From an uncultured Lachnospiraceae bacterium (GTDB taxonomy: Bacteria > Bacillota > Clostridia > Lachnospirales > Lachnospiraceae), in contig CAMNBW010000136.1 of the NCBI GenBank assembly GCA_946533525.1, positions 1-5,187 of the forward strand: 5,187 nucleotides of DNA, written 5' to 3'. Shown one piece after another: positions 1-5,187 of this stretch. Position numbers and translations under genes: made by a program. Numbering within the stretch: the stretch's first letter is position 1; the number at the start of each line of letters is the position of its first letter. Below the pieces are notes generated by a model, which was given only the letters and a program-made list of their open reading frames with translations, had not been told where the DNA came from and did no database searches.

Positions 1-974
1 CCTGCAAGGTAATCGTACATGATCTCAACTGCCTTGTCAGCGATAGATACGGGAGACTGTGCTCCTGTTCCCTCGATAAGAGTGTCGCCACTTGCAAGCT
101 CAGCCTTGATGTCAGGTGAACCGTCAACGCCGTAGATCTTGCAGTCCTTGATACCTGCTGCATTAGCTGCTGCAAGACATCCAAGAGCCGTAGGATCGTT
201 TCCGCCGAAGATAGCTACTACATCGGGATGTGCCTGGAGAAGGTCCTCTGCGATACCCATAGCAACCTCAAGGTTACCCTTTGCATCCTGCTGTCCAACG
301 ATGTTGAAGCCTTTTCCTTCGATAGCATCAAGGAAGCCGTTGGTTCTGTCTGTAACAGACTGCATTGTAGGAGAATCAAGTACAAGGATGTCTCCGCCGT
401 TAGGGCACTTCTTAACAAGGTCCTCACCACAAACCTTACCGGCGTTGTAGTTATCGGAACCTGTGTAGGAAACGAGGTAAGAAAGATCAGCTACCTCTGT
501 ATCAAAACCAACCATGGGAACGCCTGCTTCCTTAGCCTGGTCAAGAGCGGGTGTGATACCCTCTGCATCAACAGGGTTCATGAAGAGACCGTCAAGGTTC
601 TGTGAAAGCATATCCTCAACCTGTGAGATCTGCTTTGTTACGTCGTTACCGGGGTCAGTGCTTACAAAGGTATCGCCCTTTGCCTCGATGAGGGACCTCA
701 TCTCATCCTCGATAGTTACGAAGAAGGGGTTTGTGCCGTCCATGCAGGTGTAACCCAGCTTATAGTGCTTGCCACCCTCTGCTGCTGCCGCATCTGCTGC
801 GGGAGCTTCCTCTGCTGCCGGTGCCTCTTCTGCTGCGGGAGCTTCCTCCGCTGCAGGAGCTGCATCTGCCGCCGGTGCTGCCGCATCTGCTGCAGGAGCT
901 GCTGCTCCGCCGCAAGCTACAAGGCTTAACGACATAGAAGCTACTAATGCTGCTGCTAAAACCTTTTTCATCAT
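1..974 (-). CDS. Sugar ABC transporter substrate-binding lipoprotein (RbsB-like), 3' end cut by window edge
   Basis: A 324-codon open frame runs from ATG at 974 off the left edge without a stop. The product is a membrane-anchored, extracytoplasmic solute receptor that would deliver a sugar to an ABC importer. Residues 1-20 form a lipoprotein signal (MMKKVLAAAL start) ending in lipobox LVAC with Cys21. Residues 22-68 are an Ala/Pro/Glu/Asp tether. From residue 69 the periplasmic-binding-protein type 1 fold (Peripla_BP_4) begins. Family landmarks are NPFF (82-85), DGLFMNPVD (128-136), AGVPMVGFD (150-158), GSDNYNAG (172-179), GGNDPTALG (257-265) and YGVDGSPD (281-288). Aligned by eye to E. coli RbsB, the sugar-binding Asp89, Arg141, Asn190, Asp215 and Gln235 correspond to D158, R210, N259, D284 and Q306. 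RbsB Arg90 is replaced by T159, so the ligand may not be ribose. Several non-lipobox cysteines are present (C77, C182, C190, C266, C278). Roughly the last 20-40 residues are missing. It has its own promoter and long leader, and is probably the first gene of a transporter operon continuing leftward. The class is secure; the substrate is unknown. Confidence 0.93.
   Translation of the reverse strand, partial: MMKKVLAAALVASMSLSLVACGGAAAPAADAAAPAADAAPAAEEAPAAEEAPAAEEAPAADAAAAEGGKHYKLGYTCMDGTNPFFVTIEDEMRSLIEAKGDTFVSTDPGNDVTKQISQVEDMLSQNLDGLFMNPVDAEGITPALDQAKEAGVPMVGFDTEVADLSYLVSYTGSDNYNAGKVCGEDLVKKCPNGGDILVLDSPTMQSVTDRTNGFLDAIEGKGFNIVGQQDAKGNLEVAMGIAEDLLQAHPDVVAIFGGNDPTALGCLAAANAAGIKDCKIYGVDGSPDIKAELASGDTLIEGTGAQSPVSIADKAVEIMYDYLA
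771..911 (-). repeat. Low-complexity Ala/Pro/Glu/Asp tether built from 18-bp repeats
   Basis: This stretch encodes residues 22-68 of the substrate-binding lipoprotein, a flexible spacer between the lipidated Cys21 and the folded domain. At DNA level there are about six imperfect copies of an 18-bp unit, at 793-810, 811-828, 829-846, 847-864, 865-882 and 886-903, the last offset by one 3-bp insert. The 793-810 and 829-846 units are identical. The copies encode variants of APAAEE and APAADA. Such units are prone to slippage, so tether length may differ between strains without breaking the frame. Confidence 0.85.
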
Positions 975-985
975 TTTGTTTCATT

Positions 986-992
986 CCTCCTT
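986..992 (-). promoter_or_regulatory. Ribosome binding site deciding the start of the substrate-binding protein
   Basis: The minus strand reads AAGGAGG here, a near-perfect Shine-Dalgarno sequence. It lies 11 nt before the ATG at 974 and 14 nt before the next in-frame ATG at 971. An out-of-frame ATG at 984 is only 1 nt away, too close to use. The tandem Met codons give MMKKVL or MKKVL, both leaving the lipobox intact; 974 has the better spacing. Confidence 0.85.
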
Positions 993-1008
993 AAATAAAT
1001 CTTTGTCT

Positions 1009-1125
1009 ATGTAAACGTCAAAAGCACTTCGTGCTCTTTCCTGACGCAAGAGACGATTGTCTCGAGCAAGCTCGATAATCACATCCTGTGCCCGGAAGGT
1101 GCTGACGCACCTTTGACTTTTACAT
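1009..1125 (-). promoter_or_regulatory. Candidate structured leader RNA (four-way junction) upstream of the transporter gene
   Basis: The 117-nt segment folds on itself. The closing stem pairs 1009-1022 with 1112-1125 (one mismatch, 1016/1118). Inside it, hairpin 1023-1035 has a 5-bp stem with a 3-nt loop, and hairpin 1098-1111 has a 5-bp stem with loop 1103-1106. Between them a long arm pairs about 1038-1058 with 1077-1097 imperfectly and ends in a perfect 6-bp hairpin, 1062-1067 with 1070-1075. The pairs 1044/1091, 1049/1086, 1053/1082 and 1054/1081 are G-U in minus-strand RNA but A-C in plus-strand RNA, which argues that the functional molecule is the leftward transcript. The element ends 34 nt before the start codon and 16 nt before the ribosome binding site. 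No U-run follows it in the leftward direction, so it is not a simple attenuator terminator. I do not recognise a known riboswitch class. A lineage-specific palindromic repeat is the main alternative. Confidence 0.6.
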
Positions 1126-1172
1126 CACCCTTTTTGAGTCCGCTTTAAGAAGCAAGTCCCAAATACGTGAAA

Positions 1173-1201
1173 AGTTTATCAAATTATTAACAAATTGTAA
1201 A
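1173..1201 (-). promoter_or_regulatory. Putative sigma-A promoter of the substrate-binding protein gene
   Basis: Reading leftward, a TTTACA -35 box (1201-1196, five of six matches to consensus) is followed by exactly 17 nt and a TAAACT -10 box (1178-1173, four of six). A TG at the extended -10 position precedes it. The surrounding DNA is AT-rich. Transcription would begin near 1166, giving a leader of about 190 nt that contains the whole 1009-1125 structure. This is prediction from sequence only. Confidence 0.5.
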
Positions 1202-1248
1202 TAGAGTATTTCTGTGGGATTAATAGGGGAATACTATGAAGCCAACAC

Positions 1249-1278
1249 CATGCAACAACATTAGAGTGTTGTTTCATG
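1249..1278. repeat. 30-bp inverted repeat between the kinase gene and the transporter promoter
   Basis: CATGCAACAACA and TGTTGTTTCATG flank a 6-nt centre (1261-1266); 11 of 12 positions pair, the exception being 1253/1274. It starts 54 nt beyond the kinase stop codon and lies 47 nt upstream of the -35 box of the transporter promoter. Two roles fit: a transcription end for the lipoprotein-kinase unit, or an operator. The stem is AT-rich and lacks a following U-run in the leftward direction, so as an intrinsic terminator it would be weak. The symmetry and position suit a dimeric regulator binding site equally well. Confidence 0.5.
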
Positions 1279-1293
1279 TTCGATTTGTAAAGA

Positions 1294-1316
1294 TTTTATG
1301 AATGTTTTTATGAATG
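1294..1316. repeat. Short tandem direct repeat downstream of the kinase gene
   Basis: TTTTATGAATG occurs at 1294-1304 and again at 1306-1316, a 12-bp period with one spacer base. It lies in the AT-rich 3' region just after the kinase stop codon. No function can be assigned; slippage in AT-rich DNA is a sufficient explanation. Confidence 0.5.
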
Positions 1317-1332
1317 CTTTATTCTTTTTTCC

Positions 1333-3513
1333 TCAGGAGCTTTGGCGTTTCAGCCTGTCTATGAGCTTATCGAGATTCTCTTCAAAATACTGTCTGTTCT
1401 CCCGTACATAGTCGAAGTTGTTCCCCTTGCACTCATGCTCCAACTTCTTAGCCGCTTCCCCAAGGCGGTCGGCTCCTATGGTAAAGAGATTGTTTTTAAG
1501 GGCGTGGGCGGCAATGCCGTATTCCTTAAAATCCCCTGCGGCAAAGCTGTCGGAAAGTCTTTTTTGGGTCTCCCCTACACTCGACAGGAAAAGCTCCCTG
1601 TTCATGGCGGCAAATTCCGCATCGTCTCCCGCATACTCCAGGGCGTGTTTGGCGTCTATATACAGGATGTCGCTGCTGTCGTCTGTCTCTCCCGCCTCCG
1701 CCGGCGTTCCCTCGGAGGGCTGCTCACCGGAAGCCTCTGTAAGATGAACCTTGCCCTCCGGCAGAAATCTTATGAGCATCTGTTCGAGCTCCTCGCCCTT
1801 TATGGGCTTCGTAAGATACTCCTGAAAACCGTTGTCCAGATACATCTGCCTCGCTCCCCTAATCGCATTTGCCGTAAGGGCTATAGCGGGAAGCTTCTCG
1901 GCGCTTATCCTCTCCCTTATCCTCTTAAGTGTCTCTATGCCGTCCATCTCCGGCATCATATGGTCAAGCAGGATTACATCGTAGGTATAGTTTTCCAGAA
2001 ATACCAGCGCCTTGGAGCCGCTGGGGCAGAGGTCGGTCTTAACCTCAGTCTTTTTAAGGAGATTTTTTACCACCTGCAGATTCATCTCGTTGTCGTCCAC
2101 CACGAGGATATGTGCCTCCGGTGCGGTAAAGGCCTGCCGGTACTCCCTCTTCCTTACATGATAATTCCTGTAATCCTTCTCAAATTTTCCGACCTTCTTC
2201 GTCCCGGTCACCTTCTGGGGGAGCCTTGTATAAAAGCAGGAGCCTATGCCGTACTCACTCTCCACCTCCAGAGTGCCTCCCATTATCTGTGCATAGCTAT
2301 AGGAAATGGCCAGCCCCAGCCCGGTTCCCTCCACGGCTTTATTGATATTCTCATCCAGCCTCTGAAAGGCGGTAAAGAGCCTCTCCCTGTCCTCTTCCTT
2401 TATACCTCTGCCGTTGTCCTTGACCTCAATGCTAAGGAGGATATTGTCCTTTGACTGCTCCTTAAAGCCCACATTGAGCCTGACCTCCCCGCCGGCATCA
2501 GTATACTTTATGGCGTTTGTCATCAGGTTGGTCGCGATCTGCCTTATCTTGACATCGTCGCCGAAAAGCTCCTCGGGGGTATTTTCATCCACGTCTATGA
2601 TCACGTGAATATCCTTCTTTCGCGCCCGGGGCTCTGTAAGCTGCAGCACATCTCCCAAAAGTGCGCTTAAGGAATACTCGTCCTCCACTACCTTCACATT
2701 ACCGGACTCTATCTTGGAAAAGTCCAGGATCTCGTTTACCAGGGACAGCAGAATCTTTCCCGCCCTCTCGATGTCTGTGGCGAACATCAGGGTATCCTCC
2801 TCACGGCTTTCCCTTAATATCATCTCGTTCATTCCCAGTATGGAATTGATCGGGGTCCGTATCTCATGGGACATGCTGGCAAGGAAGTCGCTTTTCGCCC
2901 TGTTGGCGGATTCCGCCTGTTCCTTATAGTAGATGCTCTTTTCGGTAAGCTCCTTTTGCTCTATGGCACTCTTATTGAGCTGGTATTTTATGAGTACCGA
3001 CATAACTATATCGGCAAAGAAGAGGATTGGAAATCTGGTTTTAAAGGTTTCGGAGTATTGATAAGCCCCGTTTCCAAGAGGTGTCCACAAAACCAGTATG
3101 AAGATAAGCTCCGCCAGGCCGGAGGTGAGGATGCCGTATTGGAACGGCATCATGTATATGGCAAAGGCAGGCACCAGCACTATCCAAAGGATACTGAAGC
3201 CCTCCGTCGTGCCTGAATACAGATAGTAGATAGTTACTAAGACCATGAGCACTACCAGTGTGGGTGTGGCGTACTTCACGGTATTCAGCTTCATGATCCC
3301 GATAAGGTTGACCAGCATGACGATGCAGATGATCGCGTTTGCGATGGCCATGTTCGTACTTCCGACGTATAAGTTTATCGGAACAAAAAGTCCGCAGATG
3401 ATAGCAAAGATAACACATACCATGCGGCAGGATGTAATGTTTGTCTCCTCGTCCCTGTTAAAAAGTATCTTCCAGCTTTTTATGGCCTGATTTTCTTCCT
3501 TCTTATCCTTCAT
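1333..3513 (-). CDS. Membrane-bound hybrid histidine kinase with receiver and HPt domains
   Basis: This 726-residue protein is a tripartite (BarA/ArcB-style) phosphorelay kinase. Six hydrophobic segments lie at about 31-49, 55-75, 84-100, 107-122, 127-145 and 163-178. Lysine and arginine placement suggests both ends are cytoplasmic, and the longest outside loop is only about 17 residues. A charged, probably helical linker (180-208) leads to the HisKA domain with SHEIRTP and phospho-His216. The HATPase follows, with N box NLMTNAIKYT (329-338), G1 DNGRGI (366-371) and G2 GTGLGL (396-401). The receiver (about 467-585) has acidic D473/D474, phospho-acceptor D517, T547 and K569. After an acidic Gly/Pro linker (590-613) comes an HPt domain with HALKNN and His670. 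All catalytic residues are intact, so the expected relay is H216 to D517 to H670 to a separate regulator. The ATG at 3513 has AGGA 7 nt upstream. The upstream lipoprotein gene ends 28 nt earlier, implying co-transcription. No response regulator is in the window, and the stimulus is unknown. Confidence 0.95.
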   Translation of the reverse strand: MKDKKEENQAIKSWKILFNRDEETNITSCRMVCVIFAIICGLFVPINLYVGSTNMAIANAIICIVMLVNLIGIMKLNTVKYATPTLVVLMVLVTIYYLYSGTTEGFSILWIVLVPAFAIYMMPFQYGILTSGLAELIFILVLWTPLGNGAYQYSETFKTRFPILFFADIVMSVLIKYQLNKSAIEQKELTEKSIYYKEQAESANRAKSDFLASMSHEIRTPINSILGMNEMILRESREEDTLMFATDIERAGKILLSLVNEILDFSKIESGNVKVVEDEYSLSALLGDVLQLTEPRARKKDIHVIIDVDENTPEELFGDDVKIRQIATNLMTNAIKYTDAGGEVRLNVGFKEQSKDNILLSIEVKDNGRGIKEEDRERLFTAFQRLDENINKAVEGTGLGLAISYSYAQIMGGTLEVESEYGIGSCFYTRLPQKVTGTKKVGKFEKDYRNYHVRKREYRQAFTAPEAHILVVDDNEMNLQVVKNLLKKTEVKTDLCPSGSKALVFLENYTYDVILLDHMMPEMDGIETLKRIRERISAEKLPAIALTANAIRGARQMYLDNGFQEYLTKPIKGEELEQMLIRFLPEGKVHLTEASGEQPSEGTPAEAGETDDSSDILYIDAKHALEYAGDDAEFAAMNRELFLSSVGETQKRLSDSFAAGDFKEYGIAAHALKNNLFTIGADRLGEAAKKLEHECKGNNFDYVRENRQYFEENLDKLIDRLKRQSS

Positions 3514-3541
3514 CCCCTGATCCTGATGAACGTAAGTCTCC

Positions 3542-5176
3542 TCACTTCACCTCGTTAATTTCAATACTGACTGTTCCGTCGTCCGACTTATCCAGAAAGA
3601 TCTGATATTTTATCTTCCTGGAATCTCCCTCGTAGAAATTGTAGAGTTCATTTGAACCCGTCATCACAAGCGTCGAGGAATATACCATCCTCGAGGAAAG
3701 GTCGTACTTCTCATTCATCGCCATATAGTCAATGCCGTAGTAGTAGGCATTGTGGGATCGTCCATGGTAATAGAGGCTTCCGTCGTCCCTGTATACGTAG
3801 TTTTCCCGGATAAGGGTCTCGTACCCGGGCCCGTCTTCCATGGTGCGGTCAAAATCCCGTATCTCGAGATTGCGAAGCTGTCCTGAGATATATTCCGAGC
3901 TCTTGGAATAGCCGGACATCTTTTCCTCCGCCGTAAGGCTCATGGGCTGGAAGGAATAGGTCTTCTTCGACCTTTCATATTTTGCCACAGGAAAGGCCTC
4001 TATAACGGCCTTCTTCTCAAGGGAAGGGCTGTAGTACCAGCGATAGCTTACCGCCAGTCCTTTACCGTTATCTTTATCGTAATAGACCTCGAATTCCTTA
4101 TTGCCGAATTCGTCATCATACCCGCCGAGAACCGCTCCCTCGTCCAGTCCCTTTGCCTTAAGGCACTCCTTCAGATCCTTATATTCTTCGGTCACCTGCT
4201 CGGGCAGCTCCTCCTCGCGCTCCTCTTCATTTTCGGAAAGGCTCTCAGGCTTTTCCTTAAGCTCTCCGGTATAGAAGATAACTTCATCCTCAAGCTCCTC
4301 GGGGTAGACCTGGAGGTTATTGATAATCATGGATTTATAGAAATCCTGATTAATGGGCTCGAGGTCGTTATCGAGCTCCATGGGGCCTTCATATATCAGC
4401 TTATCCTCCATGGAATCAAAGATCTTCATCGAGGTCTTCTCATAGTCGCCGTCCTCTATCTCATATTCCCAGCGCTTTACATTGAGGCACTTTCCCACCT
4501 CCCAATAAACCTGATAGAAGTCCCTGCTGCCTGACGTCTCCTCCCTTTTTTCGGTATAAAGAAGGATATTGTAGGTGCCCTCCAGCAGGCCGTCGTAGGC
4601 GGGTACGCTTATCGCGTCAAAATTGAACTTCCTGTCGTTTTCATTCAGGATGAAATAGTAGCCGCTGTACTCCTCCCCGCTCTTTTCGGGATCATAGACA
4701 GAAAAGCCTTTATACTCCCCTCCCGAAAGCAGGTTATCATATCTGAAGTAGGGAACTCCCTGTATATCCATTTCACCGAATTCCTGGACCAGATTTCCCT
4801 TCGAATCAAAAAGTCTCATAAAAGCCTTTTCGGGGTTCTTTATATATAGAAGGGAATAGCCCTTCATGTTGTCCTCAAAGGGGAAGGATACGCTGATCGC
4901 CGTCTCGTCACCGTCCACTACTCCCACTTCCTCCAGGGATTTGGCCACATTCTCTATGGGCGAGATTCCCTCCGTTTTTTCCGAGGGCTTTTTAATTCCT
5001 TCAAGCTCCAGCTCCCCGGTAAAGATCTCATCGGGAGTGACTCCGTTAAATGAGGCGGCAGCCGCCTTGGAGGCCGCAACGCTTCCTGCGCTTCCCGCGT
5101 TTTCCCCCAGCACCGAACAGCCGGCCAGGCCCGCACTAAGGACCAATACAGGTACTATCTTAATTGCTTTCTTCAT
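3542..5176 (-). CDS. Secreted lipoprotein of unknown function, probably co-transcribed with the kinase
   Basis: I do not recognise a family for this 544-residue protein. Residues 1-19 are a lipoprotein signal peptide (MKKAIKIVPVLVLSAGLAG) and Cys20 completes the lipobox LAGC, so the mature protein should be anchored to the outer face of the membrane. A short Ala/Ser/Gly tether (21-42) follows. The rest is hydrophilic, rich in Tyr, Asp, Glu and Lys, and looks beta-rich, with several aromatic strands such as YSGYYFILNEN (170-180), NILLYTEK (203-210) and GSLYYHGR (466-473). A very acidic stretch at about 308-333 (ESLSENEEEREEELPEQ is its core) probably separates two lobes. There are only two cysteines after Cys20, C230 and C338. 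No enzyme motif or surface-anchoring repeat is evident. The ATG at 5176 has GGAG 7 nt upstream at the very edge of the window, so the start is well supported but the promoter is not visible. The 28-nt gap to the kinase suggests a shared role, perhaps as an external sensing or inhibitory partner. Confidence 0.88.
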   Translation of the reverse strand: MKKAIKIVPVLVLSAGLAGCSVLGENAGSAGSVAASKAAAASFNGVTPDEIFTGELELEGIKKPSEKTEGISPIENVAKSLEEVGVVDGDETAISVSFPFEDNMKGYSLLYIKNPEKAFMRLFDSKGNLVQEFGEMDIQGVPYFRYDNLLSGGEYKGFSVYDPEKSGEEYSGYYFILNENDRKFNFDAISVPAYDGLLEGTYNILLYTEKREETSGSRDFYQVYWEVGKCLNVKRWEYEIEDGDYEKTSMKIFDSMEDKLIYEGPMELDNDLEPINQDFYKSMIINNLQVYPEELEDEVIFYTGELKEKPESLSENEEEREEELPEQVTEEYKDLKECLKAKGLDEGAVLGGYDDEFGNKEFEVYYDKDNGKGLAVSYRWYYSPSLEKKAVIEAFPVAKYERSKKTYSFQPMSLTAEEKMSGYSKSSEYISGQLRNLEIRDFDRTMEDGPGYETLIRENYVYRDDGSLYYHGRSHNAYYYGIDYMAMNEKYDLSSRMVYSSTLVMTGSNELYNFYEGDSRKIKYQIFLDKSDDGTVSIEINEVK

Positions 5177-5183
5177 CGATCAT

Positions 5184-5187
5184 CTCC
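5184..5187 (-). promoter_or_regulatory. Ribosome binding site of the lipoprotein gene (at window edge)
   Basis: The minus strand reads GGAG, 7 nt before the ATG at 5176. The sequence may extend beyond the window. An ATG at 5183 is out of frame and adjacent to the site, so it is not used. Confidence 0.65.

Noticed and set aside
228..605. A 125-codon plus-strand frame inside the substrate-binding protein gene
   Set aside because: It lies opposite clear RbsB-like coding sequence with conserved motifs and has no recognisable product.
769..1014. Plus-strand and alternative minus-strand frames giving Ala/Gly- or Ser/Arg-rich proteins
   Set aside because: They are frame shadows of the 18-bp tether repeats, and the minus-strand one starts 1 nt after the Shine-Dalgarno sequence.
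1009..1023. A cre-like (CcpA) site, TGTAAACG followed by a poor second half
   Set aside because: Only about seven of nine specified positions fit the usual consensus, and the sequence is already explained as one arm of the closing stem.
1009..1125. A miniature transposable element with terminal inverted repeats
   Set aside because: The ends are inverted, but the flanks (TGTCT at 1004-1008, CACCC at 1126-1130) show no target-site duplication. The idea is kept only as an alternative until copy number is known.
1098..1135. A plus-strand intrinsic terminator (hairpin 1098-1111 then T-rich DNA)
   Set aside because: There is no plus-strand gene to terminate, and the T-run at 1131-1135 is too far from the hairpin.
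1236..1301. A possible 21-codon plus-strand ORF (ATG at 1236) with AGGGG about 6 nt upstream
   Set aside because: It overlaps the 1249-1278 inverted repeat, has no convincing promoter, and its composition is not distinctive. Chance is the simplest explanation, though ribosome profiling could show otherwise.
1342..2454. A 370-codon open frame on the plus strand, opposite the kinase gene
   Set aside because: It is antisense to the HATPase, receiver and HPt coding sequence, has no domain signature, and its openness follows from the codon bias of the kinase gene.

Overview
The window carries three genes, all read leftward on the minus strand, and looks like chromosome from an anaerobic, low-to-moderate-GC Firmicute, most plausibly a Lachnospiraceae-type Clostridium relative. 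That placement is an inference. It rests on strong AGGAGG/GGAG-type ribosome binding sites, Gram-positive lipoproteins (LVAC and LAGC lipoboxes), an Ala/Pro/Glu/Asp tether after one lipobox, and a hybrid kinase of a type common in those bacteria. No tRNA, rRNA, CRISPR array, transposase or phage gene is visible.

In order of transcription (right to left): (1) 5176-3542 encodes a 544-residue secreted lipoprotein of unrecognised family. Its ribosome binding site sits at the window edge and its promoter lies outside. (2) After only 28 nt, 3513-1333 encodes a 726-residue hybrid histidine kinase: six membrane helices, HisKA, HATPase, receiver and C-terminal HPt. These two genes are probably one transcription unit, and the kinase has almost no extracellular part of its own, so the lipoprotein is a natural candidate for an external sensing partner. 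(3) A 358-bp non-coding gap (975-1332) holds a 30-bp inverted repeat, a plausible sigma-A promoter and a striking structured leader. (4) From 974 leftward runs a sugar ABC transporter substrate-binding lipoprotein of the ribose/galactose (RbsB-like) class. It is cut by the left edge after 324 codons; the permease and ATPase genes, if present, would lie further left.

The most unusual element is the leader segment 1009-1125. It folds as a four-way junction: a closing stem of 14 pairs with one mismatch, two side hairpins, and a long central arm. Four of its imperfect pairs are G-U on the minus-strand transcript but A-C on the other strand, so the fold favours the RNA that leads into the transporter gene. 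It does not match any riboswitch class I can recognise. It could be a new cis-regulatory RNA or a dispersed palindromic repeat of the lineage.

Taken together, the region looks like a surface-sensing and sugar-uptake locus. No response regulator gene is present, so the target of the phosphorelay, and any link between kinase and transporter, remain inference.
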